Shown in pieces: positions 9,536 through 20,000 of a stretch of DNA of 64,000 nt. The position numbers were made by a program, and so were the translations under genes. Source of the DNA: Aquimarina amphilecti (lineage in GTDB: Bacteria > Bacteroidota > Bacteroidia > Flavobacteriales > Flavobacteriaceae); NCBI RefSeq assembly GCF_900109375.1, contig NZ_FOAB01000010.1, positions 62,001 to 126,000 of the forward strand. Reading direction: 5' to 3'. Position 1 is the stretch's first letter. Every line of letters begins with the position of its first letter. The notes beneath the pieces were generated by a model that was not told the DNA's origin, did no database searches, and worked only from the letters and a program-made list of their open reading frames with translations.

Positions 9536-9552
9536 TCGAATAAAAAATTATA

Positions 9553-10374
9553 ATGAAATCAAACAATTATAGTATGAATACATCAACCTCAAATTTCGTA
9601 ATCTTATTTTTTTCAATTGTATTTTTGTTCTCTTTGGCAGGGAATGCCCAAGAAACAGATTCTAGATCTAAACAGTTATTACAAGCTATGACCAATGTAA
9701 ATGGAGGTTGGAAAAAAATAGCTTCTAAAAAAGATGTCGAATTCACCTATATTTATCATGATTTAAAAAAAGGAAAAGACATTTCTACAGAACGCTATAT
9801 TTTTGAAAATGAAGCTTCTTGGGGAGAATATAAACAACACGAAGTTAACATATTACCTGGTCTAGCAGGAGTAGCTATGCAGAATAAAATAAATGGAATA
9901 CCTAAAGTTACTTTAAGTGGTAAAAAAACAATCTCTCAAGAAGCCGTAAATAGTGCAGATTTCTTTAGATCAGTAAATTATTATTGGTTTACTATGATGT
10001 ACAAGCTAGAAGACCCAGGCACAATACACAAATATTTAGGTCAAGAGACTGTTAATGGTGTAAAATATCATAAAGTATGTCTTACCTATGATGCTAAACT
10101 TGTAGGGAAAGAAGTAAATGATGAGTTTATTTTATTCTTTAATCCTAAGACACATTTGGTAGACAGGTTTATGTTTTCTTTGCCTGCTTGGGGAATAAAA
10201 AAACCGATATTAATTATGGTACTTGATTATGAGAAAATTGAAGACATACATATTGCTACTAAGAGAAAAGCTTTCGCTCCAAATGATTCTGGTGAATATT
10301 TTACGCTCGTTGAATTTACCACTAAGAATATTAAATTTAATAATGGGTTTACCATAGCAGATCTTAAATTATAA
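9553..10374 (+). CDS. Secreted DUF6503-like protein
   Basis: A 273-residue protein with a signal peptide ending near GNAQ (residues 18-32). A second ATG at residue 7 is an equally good start. The body (LLQAMTNVNGGWKKI, then YWFTMMYKLEDPG and GVKYHKVCLTYD) resembles the DUF6503 group, which is related to lipoprotein-sorting folds of the LolA type. It is the last gene of the three-gene operon and is followed by a hairpin. It may carry a hydrophobic molecule in the periplasm; this is a guess from the fold. Confidence 0.7.
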   Translation: MKSNNYSMNTSTSNFVILFFSIVFLFSLAGNAQETDSRSKQLLQAMTNVNGGWKKIASKKDVEFTYIYHDLKKGKDISTERYIFENEASWGEYKQHEVNILPGLAGVAMQNKINGIPKVTLSGKKTISQEAVNSADFFRSVNYYWFTMMYKLEDPGTIHKYLGQETVNGVKYHKVCLTYDAKLVGKEVNDEFILFFNPKTHLVDRFMFSLPAWGIKKPILIMVLDYEKIEDIHIATKRKAFAPNDSGEYFTLVEFTTKNIKFNNGFTIADLKL

Positions 10375-10411
10375 AATGGAACAAAGTAATATTAACTATT
10401 TTTATTAATCT

Positions 10412-10446
10412 AACGGAAGATTACCCTTTGGGATAGTCTTCCGTTT
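10412..10446 (+). terminator. Hairpin after the three-gene operon
   Basis: AACGGAAGA at 10412 pairs with TCTTCCGTT at 10437-10445 around a 16-base loop. The T-tract is short, so it may be a weak terminator. Confidence 0.6.
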
Positions 10447-10571
10447 ATGACTACCTATTTATTGGTTAAGAGCTATTACTAACTTCGGAATAGTCATTTC
10501 TTACCCGAGAATAATAAAATAGAAAACAACACAGGATATTTTTTAATTTAGAAAACCAAATTTAATAAACA

Positions 10572-11453
10572 ATGACATTAACAATTCCCGGTGATTTTCA
10601 TAAATCTTCTAAAGAAAATGATATCGTTCATACCCTAAATGAGAATACAGTTGTTTTATTAAACAGAAAAAATGGAACAAGTAGATCTAAAATAAACCTC
10701 ACACAGCATTTAATTGCTTTTGGAATTGAAGGGAAAAAGTATTTTCATTCCCTTGATGATGATACAGCTCTTTATAAAAACGAAGCTATTTTTCTTAAAA
10801 AAGGATTGTTTCTAACAACAGAAAAAATAATGGAAAGTAATAATTATAAGAGTATATTATTTTTTGTTGATGATAATTTGCTGTTAGATTTTTTTAAAAA
10901 AAACGGGAAATACTTTCCATATACAAATAACTCAAAAGAAGAGCCGCAAACTTATTTTAAATTTGATAACAGTCCTAATTTAGAAGCATATATAAAATCC
11001 ATACTTATTTATTTTGAAAATAAAAGCCAACTTACTGAACCTCTTTTTAAGGTAAAATTTGAAGAGCTTTTATTAAATCTAGTAATAAATGATAAACAAC
11101 ATGTTTTCAAAGATTTTCTAACCAATTTAAATAAGAAAAACACGTACAATTTAAGTGAATTCATGAAAAATAATTTCACTCGTAATTTACGGATAGAAGA
11201 CTTTGCATACTTAAATGGAATGAGTACTTCTTCATTTAAAAGAAATTTTGAAAAAACTTTTTATTTATCGCCCGCAAAATGGTTAAAAGAAAAACGAATA
11301 GAAAAAGCCGAATTTCTTTTACAGACCTCAGAAAAAAACGTTAACGAGGTCGCTATGGAAGTTGGTTTTGAAAATCCATCTCATTTTATTCAAGTTTTTA
11401 AATCACATCACGGACTTACTCCTAAAAAATTTCAACAGAAATTTTTTAGTTAG
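10572..11453 (+). CDS. AraC family transcriptional regulator
   Basis: A 293-residue regulator with the two helix-turn-helix motifs of AraC proteins in the last 100 residues (NLRIEDFAYLNGMSTSSFKR, then VNEVAMEVGFENPSHFIQVF with the signature ending GLTPKKFQ). The N-terminal half is a sensor domain without a recognised family. It follows the propeller/DUF1330/DUF6503 operon, its likely target. Its end overlaps the convergent sigma-factor gene by 3-4 bases. Confidence 0.92.
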   Translation: MTLTIPGDFHKSSKENDIVHTLNENTVVLLNRKNGTSRSKINLTQHLIAFGIEGKKYFHSLDDDTALYKNEAIFLKKGLFLTTEKIMESNNYKSILFFVDDNLLLDFFKKNGKYFPYTNNSKEEPQTYFKFDNSPNLEAYIKSILIYFENKSQLTEPLFKVKFEELLLNLVINDKQHVFKDFLTNLNKKNTYNLSEFMKNNFTRNLRIEDFAYLNGMSTSSFKRNFEKTFYLSPAKWLKEKRIEKAEFLLQTSEKNVNEVAMEVGFENPSHFIQVFKSHHGLTPKKFQQKFFS

Positions 11454-12247
11454 ATCTCATTAAAAATTCTTTTGGACGCTATTAATTGGTTCAATTCTTT
11501 ATAAAAATCAGATTTATTAATGAAATCCCCATGGTTGCTATAAATTCCTGTCATTGAATTTAACTCCTCCATTTCTTCATTGTACACATCTATATTATCC
11601 ACAAAATTAAGATCTTCTTTTACAATTCTTTTAGAAGCAATAGCTATATGAATTCTTTTGTTGCATCTACATTTATTAGCCGTGTTATACACGCCGCAAT
11701 TAGAATTTAAAAAACTACCAATTAGTTTCCTAGATTTTTGGAGTCGTTTCCTAAAATTTTCAGGAGAAATTTCAATTATCTCACAGGCTACATTACTTTT
11801 TATTTTAAGAATACTTCCTAGTATAAAAACTATTCTCAATTCTCTGGATAAACATTGAAGCATCGCTAAAGTACACCCTGTTTTCATCTCCTTTTCTAAC
11901 AAACCACTATCAGGCAAGTCATAACTCACAGGGTCATTAATCGAGTTTAATTCTTCTGAGAACTGACTAAACGAGATAGGTCTTTTTTCGAACGAAGTTT
12001 TCTTTTGATTAATTAAATAGTTTGTTGCAATTCTATAAACCCAAGTATTAAACTTACTTTTCCCTTGATATTTACTCAAATTAGTAATTACTTTTAATAA
12101 AATTTCCTGAGTAGCATCTTCAGCATCAGCCTTATTCCATAAAAACCGTATTGATAGATTATACACTAATTGATCAATGGACTTAATAAGTTTTTCAAGA
12201 CTCCTTTTATCACCTTCTAAGCAAGATTTTATAAGTTGTTCTTCCAT
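11450..12247 (-). CDS. ECF-type sigma factor with C-terminal cysteine-containing extension
   Basis: A 265-residue sigma-70 family protein. Region 2 (DAEDATQEILLKVITNLSKY with FNTWVYRIATNYL) is at about 40-85, and region 4 is at about 130-175 (LSRELRIVFILGSILKI then SPENFRKRLQKSR). An extension of about 90 residues starts with C-G-V-Y-N-T-A-N-K-C-R-C, a cysteine cluster seen in a subset of larger ECF sigmas. No anti-sigma gene is adjacent. A strong hairpin lies between it and the upstream SRPBCC gene. Confidence 0.88.
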   Translation of the reverse strand: MEEQLIKSCLEGDKRSLEKLIKSIDQLVYNLSIRFLWNKADAEDATQEILLKVITNLSKYQGKSKFNTWVYRIATNYLINQKKTSFEKRPISFSQFSEELNSINDPVSYDLPDSGLLEKEMKTGCTLAMLQCLSRELRIVFILGSILKIKSNVACEIIEISPENFRKRLQKSRKLIGSFLNSNCGVYNTANKCRCNKRIHIAIASKRIVKEDLNFVDNIDVYNEEMEELNSMTGIYSNHGDFINKSDFYKELNQLIASKRIFNEI

Positions 12248-12260
12248 AATATATAATAAA

Positions 12261-12289
12261 AAGGCTAAGGTAAGCCTTAGCCTTTTTTT
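12261..12289 (-). terminator. Bidirectional hairpin between the SRPBCC gene and the sigma gene
   Basis: AAGGCTAAGG (12261-12270) pairs perfectly with CCTTAGCCTT (12275-12284) over a four-base loop, with T8-A type tracts on both sides. It lies only 14 bases before the sigma-factor start codon, so read-through or attenuation would control sigma synthesis. Confidence 0.75.
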
Positions 12290-12297
12290 GTTTTTCT

Positions 12298-12735
12298 TTA
12301 ATCCGCTAAAATCGTCTGTAACAATATTAATTCTTCTTTTAACTGACCAATTTGTGCACTTAATGTACCTTCCACTTCCTCTAATGGGACTGGAGGAGCA
12401 ATTAATACGAAAGAGTAAATTGCATTATTGTCTGGTCCAGCTGTCACTCTGGAATACGCAACTCCTACACTATTATCAGGCATTGTCATATACCAATCAA
12501 TAGTCCCCAACTCTTTATTTGTCTTTGTTTCTAAACCAATTTTAAGTTCACCATTAGGGGTTACTAATAATGCTGATTCTTGATCAGCTTCTTTAAATGC
12601 GCCAGTCCATTTAGAAAGATTAAAAGGGTTTGCTATATAATCAAACGCCTTTTCTGTTGATGTCGTTAAATTAATGCTCTGAACATCATGATTCTTTATT
12701 ACCATCATTCTTATATTTTTTAATAACCAATTCAT
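12298..12735 (-). CDS. SRPBCC family protein, soluble
   Basis: A 145-residue protein; starts at residues 10 or 11 (MVIKNHDVQSINL) would also fit the fold and leave about 135. It has the usual N-terminal strand, the FDYIANPFNLSKWTGAF helix-turn of SRPBCC/polyketide-cyclase proteins, and a long C-terminal helix. There is no signal peptide. It is a different subfamily from the two membrane-anchored copies nearby. Upstream of the sigma gene but separated by a strong hairpin. Confidence 0.75.
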   Translation of the reverse strand: MNWLLKNIRMMVIKNHDVQSINLTTSTEKAFDYIANPFNLSKWTGAFKEADQESALLVTPNGELKIGLETKTNKELGTIDWYMTMPDNSVGVAYSRVTAGPDNNAIYSFVLIAPPVPLEEVEGTLSAQIGQLKEELILLQTILAD

Positions 12736-12882
12736 TTTGGCTACATTATATTAGACAATCTAGAATGCGCACTGTGAAAATTTTTTACGTTTTTTTCTAC
12801 AGGTAACAAACTATAGCAAGAATGACTGTATTTTTAAACTAAATCAAGATGATTCATAATCTTCTTTAAGCTGAGGTATCTA

Positions 12883-13422
12883 TTATTTTTCAGGAAAATA
12901 ATCCTTAGCGTTTTTTTCAATTAATTCTTTTAAATTTTTCAAATTTACATCTTCCTGTGTTTTCATGGAACTAGACATAAACGAAAGTAGGGATTTTGCA
13001 AACACACTATTTCCTTTAATATTAGATTGAGAAATAATCATCGTCTTTCCTCCTTTTTCCTTGAAAAGCATTTCATAATCCATATCCATAAAATCCATGG
13101 TAAAAGTCATCGCCATACGTTCGTGAAGTTTCATAGCTGTTATAGTCTCTTCCATCACCATTTCTTCTCCACTATTATCTACATATACATTAGAAACTGC
13201 TCCAACCGTATTAGGAGTACCACTAACTAATTCTGTTCTTTTAAATCCCTTAATCCATTTAGGTAAATTAGAAACATCAGACATCACTTCCCAGGATTCA
13301 CTGGCTGGCTTATCAACAGCAATCACATTTTCGTAAGACACCGATGGAGTAAAAAAGCCAATTCCAAAAAACACAAGTGAAAGTACGATAATTAAATACA
13401 GTAAATATTTTAAATATTTCAT
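12883..13422 (-). CDS. Membrane-anchored SRPBCC protein, copy B
   Basis: A 179-residue duplicate of the protein at 7111-7689, with the same N-terminal membrane helix and SRPBCC fold. It ends DYFPEK because the duplication boundary falls a few codons before the stop; copy A carries 13 more residues. Most differences are at third positions or conservative (for example GTANTVG against GTPNTVG), so both copies appear functional. Confidence 0.8.
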   Translation of the reverse strand: MKYLKYLLYLIIVLSLVFFGIGFFTPSVSYENVIAVDKPASESWEVMSDVSNLPKWIKGFKRTELVSGTPNTVGAVSNVYVDNSGEEMVMEETITAMKLHERMAMTFTMDFMDMDYEMLFKEKGGKTMIISQSNIKGNSVFAKSLLSFMSSSMKTQEDVNLKNLKELIEKNAKDYFPEK

Positions 13423-13731
13423 AATTTGACGTTTTGTATTCTTATAAATTTATTAAATTAAATCTAAACAACATACGGAAATGCTACCTATAAATCAACA
13501 AGTTACACCTGTTATTAGTTTTTTTTCTCCTGAAAAAATAGTAGATATTAAAAAAGAATGACCCCACGTATCACTGAGAATAATCACAGGCTTCTGGTAC
13601 TGAAATGTATTTATTTTCAATATTCGAAAACTTAACTAACCGATATATGTATTGCTTACCATTCCTATTTATTGCATATTGTTCTTTTATAATACCTAAA
13701 TCAAAATCATCTCTATTGATCATTTGTTTCC
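12889..13731 (-). repeat. Segmental duplication, copy B
   Basis: Counterpart of 7156-7932. It covers the SRPBCC gene, the upstream gap (with about 60 extra bases near 13508-13568) and the last 160 bases of the hypothetical gene. In this copy the hypothetical gene is intact, which suggests B is the original. Confidence 0.85.
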
Positions 13732-14266
13732 AGCTCAAATACACATAATTAGTTCCTAGAAATGGGTATTCTTGTCTTTTGTATTTATAAGTAATGAAAT
13801 GAACATCATAAACTTTTCTTTGTTTAGGAGGGATATGCTTCTTACTTTTTATTTTGAATAGTATATGATTAAATACTGTATCATTGATAATAGTATCTTT
13901 TAAATTTTCAAAAATAAATTTTTTAGAATACTTAAGATCTCTTTTTTTTATTCTAACCCTTTCTACCAAATCACAATCTAGATTAATCCTATTAGCCTCT
14001 GAAAAAGCTTTCTTATCTAAATAAAAGGTAGATTGAAGATTATTCCGTTTATGAAAATAAAGTTTCAAATCCGTTTTCCCATCATCTTGAACTAAAAGGT
14101 AGTAATCATTATTTTTAGAATTTGTTAAAACTAATTCCTTCACTTTTGGCAAATTAAGAGACTCCTGATAACTAAACTCAAACAATCTATCAAACATATA
14201 AGTACGTTGTGCAGATGCAAATTGGATTAAGAGAATTGTAAGTACCGATAGTAATATCTTATTCAT
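13571..14266 (-). CDS. Secreted hypothetical protein (intact copy)
   Basis: A 231-residue protein with a signal peptide (MNKILLSVLTILLIQFASA). The mature part is rich in Lys, Tyr and Asp and shows no recognised domain. Its C-terminal third is duplicated as a pseudogene at 7773-7932. It lies upstream of and on the same strand as the SRPBCC copy B gene, 148 bases away. Confidence 0.7.
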   Translation of the reverse strand: MNKILLSVLTILLIQFASAQRTYMFDRLFEFSYQESLNLPKVKELVLTNSKNNDYYLLVQDDGKTDLKLYFHKRNNLQSTFYLDKKAFSEANRINLDCDLVERVRIKKRDLKYSKKFIFENLKDTIINDTVFNHILFKIKSKKHIPPKQRKVYDVHFITYKYKRQEYPFLGTNYVYLSWKQMINRDDFDLGIIKEQYAINRNGKQYIYRLVKFSNIENKYISVPEACDYSQ

Positions 14267-14377
14267 TTTAGGATTTTGGATTTAATAGAACTAAGCTAAG
14301 ATATTTTTAACTTTTTACGCAAGTATTAAACGATACACCTTTCTTTATCTTCACCTAACATTGAATCAATTTTAAAA

Positions 14378-15196
14378 CTAATAAGATTTAGTATATTTTT
14401 CTCTTTCTTCTAATTGCAAAAATTGCTTGCCATTACCCACAAGAAATTTTGTAGGTAATGTTTCTCGATCATTAAATCGCTGTAGAAATACTATAAAGTG
14501 TAGATGTGGTCCTGTAGACCATCCAACATTACCACTATATCCGATATGTTGTCCTTTTTCAATGATATCTCCAGGAGTCACTTTAGATCCATTTTTTTTG
14601 ATATGCGTATACTCTGCAAAAGTGCCATCAGAATGATACACTAGTATATAATTGTTGAATTTGGCACAATCCTGACCAGTACACGTTTTATTATTCCCTT
14701 GTTCTACCAAAACCACCTTACCTTCTCTTGATGCATAAATAGGTGTTCCCACGGGCATTCTAAAATCTAATGCGTATTCATTATGATGCGAAATATTACC
14801 ATTGTAACCTTGGGTTACCATATGCTCCGTTCCTTTTTTAAATGGTAAGTGATATGGATAATCAGTATCATAAGATTCCTGTAAATGATTTCCATGATTA
14901 TAGCGAACACTAAACCCTAAACGAATCGCTTTTTTTCTATCTACCACTGTTAAATCAGCAATATAAAATTTGGTTGTTTGTTCTGGGATTTCTATGATCT
15001 TAATATCGCCAATACTCGAGGTAAGATTCTCTATTTTGAAATCAATCTCCACAGAAACTGGGCAAAACTCACCATTATCTGCATAAATTGTATATCCATT
15101 ATCCGTTTCTTCGTAATAGACTTTAAAATTGTCTTGTCCAAACGTATTTATGGTTAGTAGACCTAATATCCAAAATAAAGCACTCCTCATGTTCAA
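14378..15196 (-). CDS. Secreted M23 family metallopeptidase
   Basis: A 272-residue protein with a signal peptide (residues 1-20) and a C-terminal LytM/M23 zinc peptidase domain (about 125-245). The metal ligands are visible: H in NEYALDFRMPVG context (HHNEYALD) and the GPHLHF motif, with GYSGNVGWSTGPHLHF as the conserved block. M23 enzymes cut peptidoglycan cross-links or other Gly-rich peptides. The N-terminal 110 residues form a beta-rich domain of unknown role. An intact catalytic motif suggests an active enzyme. Confidence 0.9.
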   Translation of the reverse strand: MNMRSALFWILGLLTINTFGQDNFKVYYEETDNGYTIYADNGEFCPVSVEIDFKIENLTSSIGDIKIIEIPEQTTKFYIADLTVVDRKKAIRLGFSVRYNHGNHLQESYDTDYPYHLPFKKGTEHMVTQGYNGNISHHNEYALDFRMPVGTPIYASREGKVVLVEQGNNKTCTGQDCAKFNNYILVYHSDGTFAEYTHIKKNGSKVTPGDIIEKGQHIGYSGNVGWSTGPHLHFIVFLQRFNDRETLPTKFLVGNGKQFLQLEEREKYTKSY

Positions 15197-15285
15197 TTCA
15201 TTTCCAATTACTAGAATAAAATAAGGTTTTTATCTGAAAATTGCTAATTGGCAGTATTTTTAACAGTATTGTATTTAAACCAGAA

Positions 15286-17034
15286 TCAATAATTAAACTT
15301 ATACGTAACACCGCCTAATACCTGTATTCCTTGTACGGGAAAGTTTGTCCAACGTTCATAGTTTTCGCCAGCAAGATTATTTCCTTTAATAAAAACAGAG
15401 AGTTTATCATTAAATCGATATCCAAGATTAACATTAGCATCAAAATAACTATCCAAAGTTACGATTGCTTCTGGCGTTGGCGGTGTAAAAGCAACCGCTG
15501 TATTGATATCCTTTCGCTCTCCGACATAAAAAAGTTGTGCTCCAGCAAACCACTGATTCGTAATTTGATAATCTAGTAATATTGATGCCTTTAATTCTGG
15601 CAAATTCCAAGCTTCTTGCTCATCTTCAGTATTATAATCAAAATACTCTGCAGAAACTCCTAATTTAAACTTCTTATTGATATTAAAATTCAATTCTCCA
15701 TAACCATTCAGTGTTAGGACATCATCATATCGATATGCAAAAGAGTTCCCAAAATCATACCCTTCTAATTGCAATACTTCTGGTCTATTATTTACAAATA
15801 ATACCTTATCATTTTCTGATGCATATCCACCTCTAAAATTATAACTTACTATATCAGAGATCTTTCCTTTTAATCCGACGTACGCATCAAATTGATTATG
15901 AGTAGGAGTTAACACCAAAGTTGGAGATACATACGGGTTTGCTTGTACAGCATCTCTGTATGTATTTTGTTTTAATCCTCCTTCCAATCCACCGTAAGCA
16001 ATTACTGCTTCATCCAATAACCTGTAAGAAGCTGTTACTTTAGGATAGATAAAAAAGTTATTATCGTTATTCTGACTATCAATACTATAAAAAACGGCTG
16101 CCCCAAGGTTTACTGTTAAATTATCTCTTAGTACTACCAAATTAGGTTGTATCCCCAAATTAAGAATGCTAAAATCGTTAGGAGTTTGTAATGCTTGATC
16201 CAATGGCCGATCAAAACTTCCTCCCAGATAATCAACAATAAAATCTGTAGTAATCAATTCATCGGCTATTTCAAACTCAAACGTTGGTGTAAAAACGGCA
16301 TGATGTTCTGTAGAACTTAATGCATCTCCAAAATATCGATAATTCAATGAAGCTCTTTTAAAATACAAATCATCAAACTGCAATTTACCCCCTAACTTGG
16401 CCCCAAAATAATTCTGCTGAGGATCAATTGCATCAATCTGCGCTTCTGTTAACACAGGAATTTCTGGCAATCCATACCAATTATATAACTGATGCTCTGC
16501 CCCTACCTCTATACCATACGTAAAGTCTTTAGTTCGTGATGTGTAATTAAGGTCTAAAAATGTATTATAAAATTTATCATCGAGTTCTACATCTTTTATA
16601 CCTCCCTGAGAAGAATTATGATGTAAATATAAGCCCATATTATCTGTACGATTTATCTGGAAATTACTATAAAACTCTGCCAAAACGGATGTGAAATTTC
16701 CAAATCCTAAGGTTGCATAATTATCATATAATGGTATTTTTTTAGGTTTGTCTATACTCGCTGCCCTTCCCTTAGCAGGAGTAAATGTAGAAGCTACAGG
16801 GACCGAAAAAATACTATATCGTAATTGTTTTTTCTTCTGTGTAACAGAATCATTAAGTATTGGGGTGGATTTCACTTTAAATGCATCACTAATAGTAGGT
16901 GTATACGTTTTAACAATAACTACACGTTCCGTTTCTATGGTTTCCTCTTCTTCTTTTTCTTGGGCTACTATAGTGATAATGCTAAAGGCAAAAACACAAG
17001 TAAAAGAAATTAATTTCTTGATATATCTCGACAT
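15286..17034 (-). CDS. Outer-membrane beta-barrel protein, TonB-receptor-like but without a plug
   Basis: A 582-residue protein with a signal peptide (to about VAQ at 24), a short acidic/proline-rich linker (EKEEEETIETERVVIVKTY), and then barrel strands to a terminal aromatic residue (GGVTYKFNY). The strand pattern (YRFNDKLSVFIKGNNLAGENYERW) is that of TonB-dependent receptor barrels. There is no recognisable plug domain or TonB box and the length is below the usual 700-1000. It is co-transcribed with the large TPR gene upstream (gap 27 bases). Confidence 0.8.
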   Translation of the reverse strand: MSRYIKKLISFTCVFAFSIITIVAQEKEEEETIETERVVIVKTYTPTISDAFKVKSTPILNDSVTQKKKQLRYSIFSVPVASTFTPAKGRAASIDKPKKIPLYDNYATLGFGNFTSVLAEFYSNFQINRTDNMGLYLHHNSSQGGIKDVELDDKFYNTFLDLNYTSRTKDFTYGIEVGAEHQLYNWYGLPEIPVLTEAQIDAIDPQQNYFGAKLGGKLQFDDLYFKRASLNYRYFGDALSSTEHHAVFTPTFEFEIADELITTDFIVDYLGGSFDRPLDQALQTPNDFSILNLGIQPNLVVLRDNLTVNLGAAVFYSIDSQNNDNNFFIYPKVTASYRLLDEAVIAYGGLEGGLKQNTYRDAVQANPYVSPTLVLTPTHNQFDAYVGLKGKISDIVSYNFRGGYASENDKVLFVNNRPEVLQLEGYDFGNSFAYRYDDVLTLNGYGELNFNINKKFKLGVSAEYFDYNTEDEQEAWNLPELKASILLDYQITNQWFAGAQLFYVGERKDINTAVAFTPPTPEAIVTLDSYFDANVNLGYRFNDKLSVFIKGNNLAGENYERWTNFPVQGIQVLGGVTYKFNY

Positions 17035-17061
17035 AAATAGTTAAGAGTTTACAACTGATTA

Positions 17062-20000
17062 TTATTGTTCGGTTTGGATGGATGAATTAGTTTTTGCTTC
17101 TTCGGCTTTGATTCTTTTGAGTTCGGATCTTGCTTCTTGAATTACATCAGGATAATCCGTAAAATTTTTGATAACACTTTCTAAAATATAGGTTGCTTGA
17201 TATGCATCTTCTAGTCCATAAAAGTTTTTGGCCATTAAAACCAGCCCTTTGGCTCCATATAGCTTATACCCTGAAAAGTCTTTTGCTAACTTTTGCACTG
17301 TTTCATTCGACGTTTTATAGCCGCCTTCTTTATTTTTAAAATAAGCCTCATAATATAATGCTTCTGCCGCTAATTCTCCTGTAGCAATTTTTCTAACTTC
17401 CGCATACGCTTTCTTTGCTCTGGCATCATCTGCGGTTTGTAAAGCTGCACGAGCAATAAAAATTTGTGCATCACTTTTTACATCGTTTTGGATTTTTGGA
17501 TTACCCAACACTTTTTCGGCGTACGTAATTGTTTCTTGATAATGTACTAACTGATAATGAGATTTCATTAAATTCGATTGCGCAAATATGATATTCTGAG
17601 GAAAATCAGCTACTGTCTCTAATCGTTCTAATACAGGAATTGCTTCATTATAATTTCGGTTTTCTAAATAGATCTGAGACAACCTTGCTAATGCTTGTTC
17701 TGTAAATTCTGTTCTATCTTTTTCTAATACATATTTATAATGTGGAATTGTAGCTTGCTTATCTCCCTTTTTGTAAAACAACTGCGCTAGATAAAAATGA
17801 CTTTTAAGCGCGTGAAGACCGCTTGGAAACTCGTTCAAATATTTTTGAAAACCAGTTATTGCTGCGTTATCATTATTTTCTAAAAACTGTTTTTCTGCCG
17901 CTTCATATGACGTATTATCTAGATCTGCATCGGTAACATCTACAAAACTTAATCCTTTTACCCAATTCGAGTATTCGTCGGTTCTACCAAGATCTACATA
18001 GATCAATCTTGCTGTATTTACAGCTTGGATAGCTTCTTCTGTACCTGGATAATCAGCAACTACTGTCTTAAATTTACTCAAAGCTCTATTTCCTTGATCC
18101 CCATTATAATAAATCAATCCTTGTTTTAACAATGCTTTCGGCACATATGAGCTTCTAGGTACTTCTCTGATTAATCGATCATACGCTTCGATCCCTCTTT
18201 GCGTTTTATTTTCTGCGATATAGGTATTTCCTAAAGCAAACATTGCATCATCCCGATATGTAGATCGTGTATACTTTTTAATAAAAATTTCTAGATCACT
18301 GATTTTCTTATCATTCTTTTTTACAAAGCCATAACTAATTGCTTTTTGGTAATGTGCATAATCTGAATCTGCACCGCCATTTTTAATTGCCTTATTATAA
18401 GCTTCCATTGCGGGCCAATATTTTCGAGAAATAAAATGACTATCACCTAATCTTAAATAAGTGTCTGTTAATCGCGTTTCATCAACACCTCTTTTTTTAG
18501 AATAAGTATCAAAGAACTCTGCAGCTTGTGGGTACTGTTTTAATTTAAAATAAGTGTATCCAATATTATAGTCTATTTCTTCATATTCACTTGTACCAAT
18601 AGCTCCATCTTTTCCCTTAAATTGTTTAAACCCTATAAGTGCTTCATCAAAATTATTTTGCAGATAATCACATTCTGATTTCCAATAAATCGCTTTTGCC
18701 GTAAATTTCGGATCTGTTTGTTGTGCTAAAGATTTATCAAAATATAACTTAGCTTCAGCATAATTGGCTTCATTATAAAGTTCTATCCCTCGAAAATAAG
18801 CCACTTTCTGATACACCACTTTATCACCAAAATTGCGACTTCCTTCTAATAAGTCCATTGCCTCCTTATAATTCTTAGAAGTGATATAAGAACTAATTAG
18901 TAACTCCTGAACCTCTTCTTTAAACTCAGAATTAGGATATGTTTCTGCATAAGATAACAGGATTTTTGGGGTGCTCTCATATGAATTACCTATCTCATAA
19001 CTTAGCTTAGCATAATTATACAAAGCATCTTCCTTAATTTTAGCCTCAAAATCCATTTCAGAAGCATTCTTAAATGCATTTAATGCTTGTTGTTTCTGAT
19101 CTGTTTTCAAATAAGATTCTGCTAAATGATAATAAGCATTCTGCGCAGTTTCATTACGACCATCTACTATTTTATTAAACTCTGAAATAGCATTTGTATA
19201 ATCGCCTCCTTTATAATAGGCATACCCCAATTGATAATAATCCGTATTATTCCATTTTCCTTTTCTACCTCTATATGCTTTTAGATGCGGAATTGCCTTA
19301 TCATATTGTCCTAAATTAAAATAACTTTCTCCGATGATCTTATTCAATTCTGATTTCTCAGAAGGTTTAGATCTAGAAAGTTGCCCTAGTCCATCATTAA
19401 TTGCTTCTTGGAATTTTCCAGATTTAAAATTCATATCACTCTGGAAATAAGATAAGTTCTTATTATACTTATCAAGATCTTTAACCTCATCGAACAACTT
19501 ATCCGCTTCCTGATAATTATCTCCTTCATATGCTATAAAACCCAAATAATACTTGGCTTGAGCTCCATATTTATCAGTCTCTTCTACTTTAGATAAGAAT
19601 TTTTTCGCCTCGTTAAATCGTTGGATCTTAAAATATGCATATCCATTATTGAAGTTGAACTTTTCTTTTTCGGAACGACTCATATTGCCTTCATCGACCT
19701 TATCATACCATTTACGAGCATATGCATACTTTCCGTTATCAAAATAATAATTTGCTACATCTAAATATGCAGCATTACGCTTAATACTAGTCGGATATTT
19801 TACAACAAACTCTTCCATCAAATCATCTGCTCCTTTCTGATTCAACCATACAGCACAATTCGCTATATAGTAGGTGCATTCTGCATCGATGTTTTCATCA
19901 TCTACGGCATCTCTGACTTTGTCAAATAGATTTTGAGCAGCCAGAAATTGCTTATTGTTATAAAGTTCTAATGCCTGATTATACAGTACTAGTTCATTCG

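Noticed and set aside
12177..12503. 108-codon plus-strand frame across the sigma and SRPBCC genes
   Set aside because: Antisense to two well-supported genes and passes through a hairpin; low-complexity Ser/Leu-rich translation.
16748..17044. Open frames opposite the 5' end of the barrel gene
   Set aside because: Antisense shadow frames; the barrel gene has a signal peptide and domain support.
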